Of a stretch of 62,946 bases of DNA, positions 41,846 to 48,533 are shown piece after piece. Below the pieces are notes generated by a model that did no database searches, was not told where the DNA came from, and saw nothing but the letters and a program-made list of their open reading frames with translations. Position 1 is the first letter of the stretch; every line of letters begins with the position of its first letter. The DNA lies in the NCBI GenBank assembly GCA_045536965.1, contig JAZSON010000031.1:1-62946 (forward strand). The letters are read 5' to 3'. The stretch is from UBA5448 sp045536965 (GTDB lineage Bacteria > Bacillota > Clostridia > Oscillospirales > SIG627). The position numbers and the translations under genes are program-made.

Positions 41846-41882
41846 ATGTTACAAATTAACACTCTATTGTAAATTGTAACAT
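41846..41882. promoter_or_regulatory. Inverted repeat over the DeoR-operon promoter (candidate operator)
   Basis: ATGTTACAA at 41846-41854 and its exact complement TTGTAACAT at 41874-41882 are separated by 19 bases. The right arm covers the -10 box, so binding would block the polymerase. It is the most likely site for the DeoR protein encoded directly downstream. Confidence 0.65.
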
Positions 41883-41901
41883 AAAACAAATCGGGTGTCA
41901 A
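41873..41901 (-). promoter_or_regulatory. Promoter of the DeoR-E2-E3-E1-lplA operon
   Basis: On the minus strand TTGACA (41896-41901) and TACAAT (41873-41878) are 17 bases apart, nearly consensus. It lies about 60 bases upstream of the regulator start. Confidence 0.85.
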
Positions 41902-42007
41902 GGATAAAATGAGGGAAAAAATCCAAATAAACAATGCAGGAAATGTATATTTTTTATAAAATTAGGTGAAACTAAAGACAACTTATCACAGAAAGAGAGG
42001 TAACACC

Positions 42008-42193
42008 ATGGCAAATCTGACAAGCAAAGAACTCGGTGCCATCAGTGACGCGCTGCAATCCGAAAAAATGCTCGTTTGCAAATTCCGCGCTTATGCCGAA
42101 AATACAGGGGATGTAGAGCTGAAAACCAAATACGAGCAGATGGCGGCAAAGCACAGCGAGCATTACGACAAGCTCTACGGTATGTTATCTTAA
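42008..42193 (+). CDS. Small CotF-like/spore-coat-associated protein
   Basis: A 61-residue helical protein (MANLTSKELGAISDALQSEKML). It has the pattern of the first half of CotF-type coat proteins, with SEKMLVCKFRAYAEN and MAAKHSEHYDKLYGML. It lies 15 bases before a second CotF-type gene and is probably co-transcribed with it, so the pair may form a heterotypic helical bundle. ATG 42008 follows GAGAGGT; upstream in-frame starts give an unconvincing basic extension. Confidence 0.75.
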   Translation: MANLTSKELGAISDALQSEKMLVCKFRAYAENTGDVELKTKYEQMAAKHSEHYDKLYGMLS

Positions 42194-42208
42194 TAAGGAG
42201 GGAATTGA

Positions 42209-42472
42209 ATGAGTATGCAACCGAATTTTGGTGAACGTGAAATGGCGACCGATCTTTTGCACAGCCAAAAAGCCATCACGGGCGATTACAACACCAGCGC
42301 CAATGAGAGCGCAGGATGCGAAGTAAAGAATCTGTTTTTGAGTATTCTCACAGAAGAACATTCCATGCAACACGATATGTTCACTTGTATGCAAAAGCGT
42401 GGTTGGTATCCAACCGAAGCGGCGCCTATGCAAAAGATCAACGAAGCCAAGGCGCAATTTTCCTCCAAATAA
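42209..42472 (+). CDS. CotF-family spore coat protein
   Basis: The 87-residue protein has the CotF domain: REMATDLLHSQKAITGDYNT at the N-terminus, CEVKNLFLSILTEEHSMQHDMF in the middle, and KRGWYPTEAAPMQKI at the end, which is the family's most conserved box. CotF proteins are part of the spore coat in Bacillus and are widely found as short forms in Clostridia. AAGGAGGG precedes the ATG. It indicates that the host forms spores. The next gene is convergent, with a terminator between. Confidence 0.88.
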   Translation: MSMQPNFGEREMATDLLHSQKAITGDYNTSANESAGCEVKNLFLSILTEEHSMQHDMFTCMQKRGWYPTEAAPMQKINEAKAQFSSK

Positions 42473-42474
42473 AA

Positions 42475-42508
42475 ATGTACGCACAAGAGGCATTTCTTGT
42501 GCGTACAT
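42475..42508 (-). terminator. Terminator of the Gfo/Idh gene
   Basis: ATGTACGCACAAG (42475-42487) pairs with CTTGTGCGTACAT (42496-42508). Minus-strand reading leads into ATTTTTATTT, so it serves the minus-strand oxidoreductase; on the plus strand no T-run follows. Confidence 0.75.
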
Positions 42509-42518
42509 ATAGATGTTA

Positions 42519-43589
42519 TCAGCAGGAGACGATTTGACCCTGTTTGTCGCAGGAATCAACTTCACAAAGGGTGAGGTGGATGGCTTCGCGGCTGGTTTCG
42601 GGGGGAAGCTTTGTGGGTTTAACGCCGGCCGAAACGCAATCGAGATAATATTTGAATTCGTTGTAATAGGCGTTTTTGTTGCCGTAGGAGGAAAGATCGG
42701 GTTCAACACCGTTTCCGTCGGCGGTATAAACGGTCAATTTGCCGTTTTCATAAGCGATGGTGGCTCTTTCGAGATTGACGCGGAAGCCGTAACCGAAGGG
42801 ATAGCCGATGTAGGCGGTATCGTCCAGCGCGGTGATGACCTTGTTGTCTTCGTAAATGTAGTTGGTGTTAACAATGTTGTAGGTCTTGCCATCGTCGGGG
42901 AGAAGACCGAGATAGGTTTCGGTGGGATTGGTTTTGCCGAGGGAAGAAACAGCCTTCGGTGTGCCGAAGATCCAGTTGATAGCTTCTACATCGTGAACGT
43001 GCTGATCGAAGATGGCGCCGCCGCCGCACTCGCGCTTGAGAATCCAGTTGTTCCAAGAGGGATTGGCAACGTGATCCTGCCAGCCGCCTCTCCAGAAATA
43101 ACCGCCGAGGACATCGCCGTAGGTTTTGTCTTTGACGCAATCATTCAAGAATGCGTATTCACGCCAGAAGTGGAGACAGTGACCGATCATGAGGTTTTTG
43201 CCGGCTTTGTTGGCGGCATCGATCATGCGGGTGCAATCCTCAACCGAGGTGGACATGGGTTTTTCGCAGAAGCAGTGAATACCGTGGTTCAATACTTCGA
43301 TGGCGGCATCGGCATGAAGATGGGTGGGCATGACAACGTCAACAACATCCAGCTTTTCTTTTTCGAGCATTTCGGTCAAAGAAGTGTAGTGGTTGTATTC
43401 ATCGAATTTATGTTCGGCGGCAGAAGAGACGAGGTTGGTAATGGCGGTGGATTTGCCTTCCAACTTATATTTGTCTACATCGCAGATGGCCACGATTTTC
43501 AAGGGGTATCCTTCTTCAACAAGTTGTTCGTAAATGCTCAGGTGCATATTGCCCATGCGGCCGAGGCCGGAAATAGCTAAACGGATCAT
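42519..43589 (-). CDS. Gfo/Idh/MocA-family oxidoreductase
   Basis: A 356-residue NAD(P)-dependent dehydrogenase. The N-terminal Rossmann fold has AISGLGRMGNMHL (about residues 5-17), and the family catalytic-site motif EKP occurs in FCEKPMS. The C-terminal substrate domain carries DQHVHDVEAINWIFG, with the usual H-x-x-D pattern. The substrate is probably a sugar or inositol derivative. Start ATG 43589 is preceded by AAAGGAG on the minus strand; a longer in-frame start at 43625 lacks a ribosome site. It is monocistronic. Confidence 0.88.
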   Translation of the reverse strand: MIRLAISGLGRMGNMHLSIYEQLVEEGYPLKIVAICDVDKYKLEGKSTAITNLVSSAAEHKFDEYNHYTSLTEMLEKEKLDVVDVVMPTHLHADAAIEVLNHGIHCFCEKPMSTSVEDCTRMIDAANKAGKNLMIGHCLHFWREYAFLNDCVKDKTYGDVLGGYFWRGGWQDHVANPSWNNWILKRECGGGAIFDQHVHDVEAINWIFGTPKAVSSLGKTNPTETYLGLLPDDGKTYNIVNTNYIYEDNKVITALDDTAYIGYPFGYGFRVNLERATIAYENGKLTVYTADGNGVEPDLSSYGNKNAYYNEFKYYLDCVSAGVKPTKLPPETSREAIHLTLCEVDSCDKQGQIVSC

Positions 43590-43623
43590 ACATTTTCTCC
43601 TTTGTTTTATATATTTTGAAAAC

Positions 43624-43652
43624 ATTTTACCAATTTAACACGGCTTTGTCAA
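43624..43652 (-). promoter_or_regulatory. Promoter of the Gfo/Idh gene
   Basis: On the minus strand TTGACA (43647-43652) and TAAAAT (43624-43629) are 17 bases apart, about 35 bases ahead of the ATG. Confidence 0.8.
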
Positions 43653-43689
43653 TAGACAAAATGAATATAAATATGGACAAAACGTATGT

Positions 43690-43709
43690 AACGACGCAGT
43701 TGCGTCGTT
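43690..43709. terminator. Weak stem-loop after the small membrane protein
   Basis: AACGACGCA (43690-43698) pairs with TGCGTCGTT (43701-43709) with a two-base loop. It overlaps the region just after the minus-strand stop at 43710, but only a short T-run follows. It may be a weak terminator. Confidence 0.4.
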
Positions 43710-43892
43710 TTAATCGGTCATTTGTGTGAGTTGATCGATAAAGTTGCCTGCGGCCCGCAGGGCGCAGTTGGCCTTTTGCTTGAGCTTTGGCTTGGAGCTT
43801 TTCTTAAAAATGGCGATTCCTACGATGATGGCAACGGCCGCTATCATGCCCACGGCGACGCCTTTGCCCATGTTTTTTATGGTTGCATTCAT
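43710..43892 (-). CDS. Small single-pass membrane protein
   Basis: A 60-residue protein with one membrane segment (about 11-30, VAVGMIAAVAIIVGIAIF) between a short polar start and a lysine-rich cytoplasmic-type tail (KKSSKPKLKQK) ending in a helical DQLTQMTD. AAGGAGGTC gives a perfect ribosome site, which supports coding. Small proteins of this layout are frequent in Clostridia, but no function is known. It is divergent from the SleB-like gene. Confidence 0.7.
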   Translation of the reverse strand: MNATIKNMGKGVAVGMIAAVAIIVGIAIFKKSSKPKLKQKANCALRAAGNFIDQLTQMTD

Positions 43893-44022
43893 TCTTTGAC
43901 CTCCTTGGGTTTGGTAGACATATTATACGAATTAACGTCAAATTTATACACATTGCATAAAATTGGAAAAATCGATGTAGTCAATTCTATGCAAATAGGG
44001 GGTTCCTTTTTTTAAAAAAGTT

Positions 44023-44031
44023 TGTTATAAT
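44023..44031 (+). promoter_or_regulatory. Extended -10 promoter of the SleB-like gene
   Basis: TGTTATAAT at 44023-44031 is an extended -10 element (TGn before TATAAT). The -35 region, around 44003-44008, is poor, as is normal for extended -10 promoters. It rules out the in-frame ATG at 44030 as the start codon. Confidence 0.65.
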
Positions 44032-44098
44032 GCAAAACGCACACCAAAAAAATCCAATCAACCGTCATGGAATGTCACACCGAATCATATACATACTT

Positions 44099-44875
44099 AT
44101 GAAAAAAGCACACGATGTTGTGACGGAAAGGACGGCTAAGAAAGGAATGGGTCAAATTTTAAAGTTACGCACGAGACTGATTTCGTCTTTCGTGATCGGA
44201 CTTTCGACGGTACTGTTTTTACTCCTCTTTGTACTGTTGGGAGAAAGCACTGTGTTGGACGGCAGTCTACCGGCACCCGAATCGGCAGAGTGGTTGTGGA
44301 GTACGCCGATTGAGGTACCCAAAGATGAAACGATTGAGCAGACTGAAGCCGTGACAGGTGAAAGCTCTGCCGTCATAAAATATGACAACGCTCTTACCCT
44401 GGGCGATGTTATGGTTGAAGAGGATGAGAGTACCGAGGAAAGCCTCCCGTCCAAAGAAACCATGGATGAAAACTTTGTCATTTGTGTGACAGAAGAAGAA
44501 TTTGATATGCTTTGCTTTGTGGTTGAGCGTGAGGTCAGAGGACACTCCTACCTGCATAAACAAATCATCGCGCAGGTGATTGTCAACCGTGTCAAGAGCC
44601 CCAAATTTCCATCCACTGTGTACGATGTTCTCCACCGCAAAAATCAGTTTTCCACCATTTCCAATTATTACAATCCCAAGTATATGCCCACCGAGGATAC
44701 GGTAGCCGCCGTCCGTTCGGTGCTGGATGGATCTGCCGAGGATGTTTCGAGAGGTGCTGTTTTCTTCTATGCGCCCGCCCATGCAAAAAAATCCTCCGCC
44801 AAGTGGTTTGAAAACGACCTGCAGTTTTTGTTTGAACTGGAAGGACACCGTTTTTTCAAGAATAAAACCAAATAA
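44099..44875 (+). CDS. SleB-like cell wall hydrolase, membrane-anchored
   Basis: SleB-type enzymes are lytic transglycosylases acting on spore cortex or wall. The 258-residue protein has an N-terminal anchor (about 27-48, LISSFVIGLSTVLFLLLFVLL), an acidic linker to about 125 and a C-terminal hydrolase domain. Catalytic-type glutamates in VVEREVRGHS (Glu143, Glu145), the IAQVIVNRV segment, and HRKNQFS with FYAPAHA match the SleB/CwlJ fold. Start choice is uncertain: no strong ribosome site fits. ATG 44147, with AAGGA directly before it, is the alternative. A terminator follows at once. Confidence 0.85.
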   Translation: MKKAHDVVTERTAKKGMGQILKLRTRLISSFVIGLSTVLFLLLFVLLGESTVLDGSLPAPESAEWLWSTPIEVPKDETIEQTEAVTGESSAVIKYDNALTLGDVMVEEDESTEESLPSKETMDENFVICVTEEEFDMLCFVVEREVRGHSYLHKQIIAQVIVNRVKSPKFPSTVYDVLHRKNQFSTISNYYNPKYMPTEDTVAAVRSVLDGSAEDVSRGAVFFYAPAHAKKSSAKWFENDLQFLFELEGHRFFKNKTK

Positions 44876-44880
44876 TGCAA

Positions 44881-44910
44881 ATAACCGACCTCGTTTGGTC
44901 GGTTATTTTT
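44881..44910. terminator. Bidirectional terminator
   Basis: ATAACCGACC (44881-44890) pairs with GGTCGGTTAT (44897-44906), flanked by A-rich and T-rich runs. It lies between convergent SleB-like and GNAT genes and can end both. Confidence 0.9.
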
Positions 44911-44927
44911 ATGGCTACACCTTGCAA

Positions 44928-45506
44928 TCAGGTTCGATTTCTGTTATACTCACTGCGGAGTATCGAATAGATGTGTACATTGTGATATACACCGTTTTTG
45001 CATACGGCGTGACGAAGCACCCCTTCTTTTTGCAGGCCGCATTTTTGCATGACGGCTCCCGAGGCCTCATTGCCTTCCATGTGTCTCGCTTCCACCCGCT
45101 CGACACCCACGGTGTCAAAAGCAAAACGAATCACTTCTCCCGCCGCTTCGGCAGCGATACCGCGTCCCCAATAGGCGGGGTTGAGAACATAGCCGATTTC
45201 GGCGATATTGTGCCGCTCGGAATAGGCGGTCAATCCGCAGGTGCCGATCATTTTACCGTCATCCTTGCACAGTACCGCCCAATCATAAAATAAATATCGG
45301 TCGTATTCTCTTTGTAAATGCTTGAGATATTTTTTTGTAAACGATTCGCTTTCGTGCGGATTCCAAAGAAGGTGTCGGCTGACTCTCGGATCGGATGCAT
45401 AACTGTACATATCTTTATAGTCCCTTGTCAGCATGCGGCGGAGAAACAGGCGGTTTGTTTCCAAAACGGGAATGCCCCCCGTCAGATCAAAAATTTTTCG
45501 ATACAT
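44928..45506 (-). CDS. GNAT-family N-acetyltransferase (RimJ/RimL-like)
   Basis: The 192-residue protein carries the RimJ-type GNAT pattern. LETNRLFLRRM opens the fold. The acetyl-CoA-binding loop corresponds to GYVLNPAYWGRGIAAEAAGEV (Q/R-x-x-G-x-G/A position). The final strand pair is GLQKEGVLRHAVCKNGVYHNVHIYSIL. Such enzymes acetylate protein N-termini or small molecules; the substrate is unknown. It has its own promoter and is monocistronic. Confidence 0.88.
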   Translation of the reverse strand: MYRKIFDLTGGIPVLETNRLFLRRMLTRDYKDMYSYASDPRVSRHLLWNPHESESFTKKYLKHLQREYDRYLFYDWAVLCKDDGKMIGTCGLTAYSERHNIAEIGYVLNPAYWGRGIAAEAAGEVIRFAFDTVGVERVEARHMEGNEASGAVMQKCGLQKEGVLRHAVCKNGVYHNVHIYSILRSEYNRNRT

Positions 45507-45518
45507 GAAAGACCCTCA

Positions 45519-45547
45519 TTGATTTTTTTATCATTATATGGCACAAT
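45519..45547 (+). promoter_or_regulatory. Possible promoter of the serine dehydratase genes
   Basis: TTGATT (45519-45524) and CACAAT (45542-45547) are 17 bases apart. The -10 is weak. It overlaps the divergent GNAT promoter. Confidence 0.4.
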
Positions 45548-45561
45548 ATAAAAAAAGTAAA
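45533..45561 (-). promoter_or_regulatory. Promoter of the GNAT gene
   Basis: On the minus strand TTTACT (45556-45561) and TATAAT (45533-45538) are 17 bases apart, 26 bases upstream of the ATG. The two divergent promoters share the same DNA. Confidence 0.6.
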
Positions 45562-45589
45562 GCGTTTGTGAAAAAAAGGAGCGGTGAAT

Positions 45590-46264
45590 GTGAATATCAG
45601 TATCTTTGAATCGCTTGGCCCTGTCATGATCGGTCCCTCCAGCTCACATACCGCGGGAGCGGCGAGACTTTCCCGTATCGCTGGAATGATCGCGGGAGCG
45701 GGATATACCGAAGTGACCTTTGGTCTGCATGGTTCTTTTGCCAAAACCTACCTTGGCCACGGCACCGACAAAGCCCTTGTGGCGGGTGCTTTGGGACTTC
45801 GCGAGGATGATGAACGGCTGTCTTTTTCCTTTTCGCTTGCAAAAGAAAAAGGGCTTGCGTTTTCCTTTTATGAAGTGGAACTGGAAGGAATGCATGAAAA
45901 TTCGGTCGAAATGACATTTATTTTCCCCGACGGCAGCAAGCGCATCATTGCGGGCGCTTCCATCGGCGGCGGACTGATTACCATTAACCGTATCGATGGG
46001 TACCACACCGACTTTTCGGTTCTGTCGCCCACTGTTTTGATTTTTCAAAATGATGTGCAGGGCATGATCAGCCGTGTTTCGCGTGTGTTTGCCGAGCATA
46101 ACGTCAATATTGCCCACTTAAAGCTCAGTCGTGACGACCGCGGCGGTGTTGCCTGCTGTGTCATCGAAGCCGACGGCTTTGTGCCGCAGTCCGTCGAAGA
46201 AGAGATTCGCAAGATTCCCAACATCATTTCCACAACGATTATCAACGAAAACGGGGGAGAATAA
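45590..46264 (+). CDS. sdaAB: L-serine dehydratase, beta subunit
   Basis: With SdaAA it converts L-serine to pyruvate and ammonia using a 4Fe-4S cluster. The 224-residue protein begins NISIFESLGPVMIGPSSSHTAG, the classic start of the beta chain. A C-terminal ACT domain (about 148-224, SPTVLIFQNDVQGMISRVSRVFAEHNVNIAHL) may sense serine. GTG 45590 is chosen because AAGGAG lies eight bases upstream; GTG 45584 is too close to it. It ends one base before the alpha-subunit ATG. Confidence 0.95.
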   Translation: MNISIFESLGPVMIGPSSSHTAGAARLSRIAGMIAGAGYTEVTFGLHGSFAKTYLGHGTDKALVAGALGLREDDERLSFSFSLAKEKGLAFSFYEVELEGMHENSVEMTFIFPDGSKRIIAGASIGGGLITINRIDGYHTDFSVLSPTVLIFQNDVQGMISRVSRVFAEHNVNIAHLKLSRDDRGGVACCVIEADGFVPQSVEEEIRKIPNIISTTIINENGGE

Positions 46265-46265
46265 C

Positions 46266-47135
46266 ATGTATCATAATTTTGAAGAATTGCTCCACCGCTG
46301 CGAAGAAGAAAAGCTTCCTCTTTACGCCATGGTGCTTGCCAATGAGCGAAAACTCACGGGTAAAACCGACGAAGAGATTTATGCAGAGGTTAAAAAGCGC
46401 TATCTCGTCATGCTCAATGCGGGACAAAAAGCCATCTGTAAGGACAAAGCAACCGATGGTTCTCTCATCGGAGGCAATGCCTTCCGTCACAGGGCGTACG
46501 CCGAAGAGCGCGGCGGCATTTGCGGCCGTTTCTTAAATACCGTGATGGCAAGGGCGCTTGCGGGAAGTGAAGCAAACGCTTCCATGAACCGTATTTGCGC
46601 TGCGCCCACTGCGGGCTCCTGCGGTATTCTTCCTGCGGTTGTCATTACGCTGGCGGAAGAAATGAAACTGGAAGAAAAAGCCATTTTGAACGCTTTGATT
46701 ACTGCGTCGGGTGTCGGCGCCATCGTCATTCGCAATGGCTCTGTTGCGGGTGCAGAGGGTGGTTGTCAGCTCGAATGCGGCGTGGCCGCCGCGATGGCTG
46801 CCGTTGCATCGGTTGAAATGATGGGGGGGACCCCCGCCGCCGCTTTGCAGGCATTTTCCATTGCTTTGGTCAATATCATGGGTCTTATTTGCGATCCTCT
46901 TGCGGGACTTGTCCAGATTCCCTGTACCCAGCGGAATGCATCGGGTGCTATGAATGCCCTTTTGTCTGCCGATCTTGCTCTCGGCGGTATGGTTTTGCCC
47001 ATTCCGCCCGATGAAGTGCTTGAAGCCATGATGCGTGTCGGTAAAATGCTTCCCATGCAGCTTAAGGAAACCTCACTGGGCGGCCTTGCCACCACACCGA
47101 CGGGGAAAAAGATCAAAAAGGATCTTTTCGGTTAA
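46266..47135 (+). CDS. sdaAA: L-serine dehydratase, alpha subunit (iron-sulfur)
   Basis: The catalytic partner: 289 residues, normal for the split two-subunit form in Firmicutes. Conserved cysteines likely to hold the 4Fe-4S cluster appear in RICAAPTAGSCGILPA and CDPLAGLVQIPC, with further conserved SVAGAEGGCQLECG. A good GGGGGAG site precedes ATG 46266, which is separated from SdaAB by one base. The enzyme feeds pyruvate to PFOR or the 2-oxoacid dehydrogenase, fitting a serine-fermenting anaerobe. Confidence 0.96.
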   Translation: MYHNFEELLHRCEEEKLPLYAMVLANERKLTGKTDEEIYAEVKKRYLVMLNAGQKAICKDKATDGSLIGGNAFRHRAYAEERGGICGRFLNTVMARALAGSEANASMNRICAAPTAGSCGILPAVVITLAEEMKLEEKAILNALITASGVGAIVIRNGSVAGAEGGCQLECGVAAAMAAVASVEMMGGTPAAALQAFSIALVNIMGLICDPLAGLVQIPCTQRNASGAMNALLSADLALGGMVLPIPPDEVLEAMMRVGKMLPMQLKETSLGGLATTPTGKKIKKDLFG

Positions 47136-47149
47136 ATAGATTTCCCTAC

Positions 47150-47178
47150 TTGATTTTCCTCTTTGTATGTGATATAAT
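47150..47178 (+). promoter_or_regulatory. Promoter of metY
   Basis: TTGATT (47150-47155) and TATAAT (47173-47178) are exactly 17 bases apart, 30 bases before the metY start. The untranslated leader is too short for a SAM riboswitch. Confidence 0.8.
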
Positions 47179-47208
47179 CGGTAAAGTTTATGAAAGAGAG
47201 ATATAATC

Positions 47209-48504
47209 ATGAATAAATATAAAATCGGAACCCGTTGTATTCAAGAGGGTTATAAACCGAAAAACGGTGAGCCCCGTGTTCTGCCTCTTTACCAATCCAC
47301 CACCTATCAATACGATTCGAGCGCCCATGTAGGCGATCTGTTTGATTTGAAGGTGGCGGGTCATATGTACACCCGTATCTCCAACCCCACCTTTGAAGCG
47401 GTGGAGAATAAAATCGCTTCACTTGAGGGCGGTGTCGGCGCAATGTTGACCTCTTCGGGTCAGGCGGCATCCCTCATGTCGATCCTCAATGTTTGCGTGC
47501 AGGGAGATAACTTCCTTGCTTCTTCCGCGATCTACGGCGGTACCATCAATCTTCTTTCTGTCCAGCTTGCCCGCATGGGTATTGAGGTCAGATACTTCCT
47601 GCCGAGCGAAACCGATGAAGAGATTGAAGCGAAAATCGATAGTAAGACCCGCCTTATGTTCGGTGAGACCATCGCAAACCCCGCGCTCAATGTTTTTGAC
47701 ATCGAGCGCTATGCCAAGCTTGCCCACCGTCATAATATGCCTTTAATGATCGACAACACCTTCGCAACCCCTTATTTGTGCCGTCCCTTTGAATTCGGCG
47801 CCGATGTTGTCATTCATTCCACCACCAAATATATGGACGGACACGCATCCCAGGTCGGCGGTGTCATCGTTGACGGCGGCACCTTTGACTGGTCGATTTT
47901 CCCCGAATTTTCCACCCCTTGCCAAGCGTATCACGGACTTGTATTCACCGAAGCCTTCGGTAAAGCGGCTTTTGTCACCAAGGCGCGCGTGCTTCTTCTC
48001 CGCGATTTCGGCGCGACCCCCTCGCCCTTTAACGCCTATCTTTTGAACTTGGGTCTTGAAACCCTCCATCTGCGTATGGAAAAGCACTGCAAGAATGCCA
48101 TGGAGGTTGCAAAATATTTGCAAAGCTGTCCCAAGGAGGACGTTGTATTTATCAACTATCCCGGACTTGAAACCGATTCTCAAAACGCTCTTGCCAAAAA
48201 ATATCTTAAAAATGAAGAGGGCGAATTCATCGGTGCATCGGGCGTCATTTCCTTCGGCGTCGGCGGCGGCAGAGAACGCGCCGTTCGTTTCATGGATGCT
48301 TTGAAGCTGGCTGCCATCGTGGTACACGTTGCCGATGCCCGCACGGGTGTTCTTCATCCCGCTTCCATGACCCACCGTCAACTTACCGACGAGCAGCTTG
48401 TTGATTGCGGTATCACCCCCGAACTGGTTCGCTTCTCGGTTGGTATTGAAAGCGCTTCCGACATCATTGCAGACCTTGCAAACGCCTTGGAGGCATCCAA
48501 ATAA
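47209..48504 (+). CDS. metY: O-acetylhomoserine sulfhydrylase (MetY-type)
   Basis: A PLP enzyme of the Cys/Met-metabolism family, making homocysteine from O-acetylhomoserine and sulfide. The 431-residue protein has the family opening GTRCIQEGYKPKNGEPRVLPLYQSTTY in outline, the phosphate-binding SSGQAASLMSILNVC, and the PLP lysine Lys207 in HSTTKYMDGHASQ. Its long form (about 430, not 380) and ends such as THRQLTDEQLVDCGI and VRFSVGIESASDIIADL fit MetY rather than MetB/MetC. With MetA of the acetyl type it completes a direct sulfhydrylation route. Confidence 0.95.
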   Translation: MNKYKIGTRCIQEGYKPKNGEPRVLPLYQSTTYQYDSSAHVGDLFDLKVAGHMYTRISNPTFEAVENKIASLEGGVGAMLTSSGQAASLMSILNVCVQGDNFLASSAIYGGTINLLSVQLARMGIEVRYFLPSETDEEIEAKIDSKTRLMFGETIANPALNVFDIERYAKLAHRHNMPLMIDNTFATPYLCRPFEFGADVVIHSTTKYMDGHASQVGGVIVDGGTFDWSIFPEFSTPCQAYHGLVFTEAFGKAAFVTKARVLLLRDFGATPSPFNAYLLNLGLETLHLRMEKHCKNAMEVAKYLQSCPKEDVVFINYPGLETDSQNALAKKYLKNEEGEFIGASGVISFGVGGGRERAVRFMDALKLAAIVVHVADARTGVLHPASMTHRQLTDEQLVDCGITPELVRFSVGIESASDIIADLANALEASK

Positions 48505-48533
48505 TTTTAGCATTTTTTTGAAAGGGATCGATT

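Noticed and set aside
47136..47208. SAM riboswitch or T-box before metY
   Set aside because: The region between promoter and start codon is only about 30 bases; no room for a known leader.
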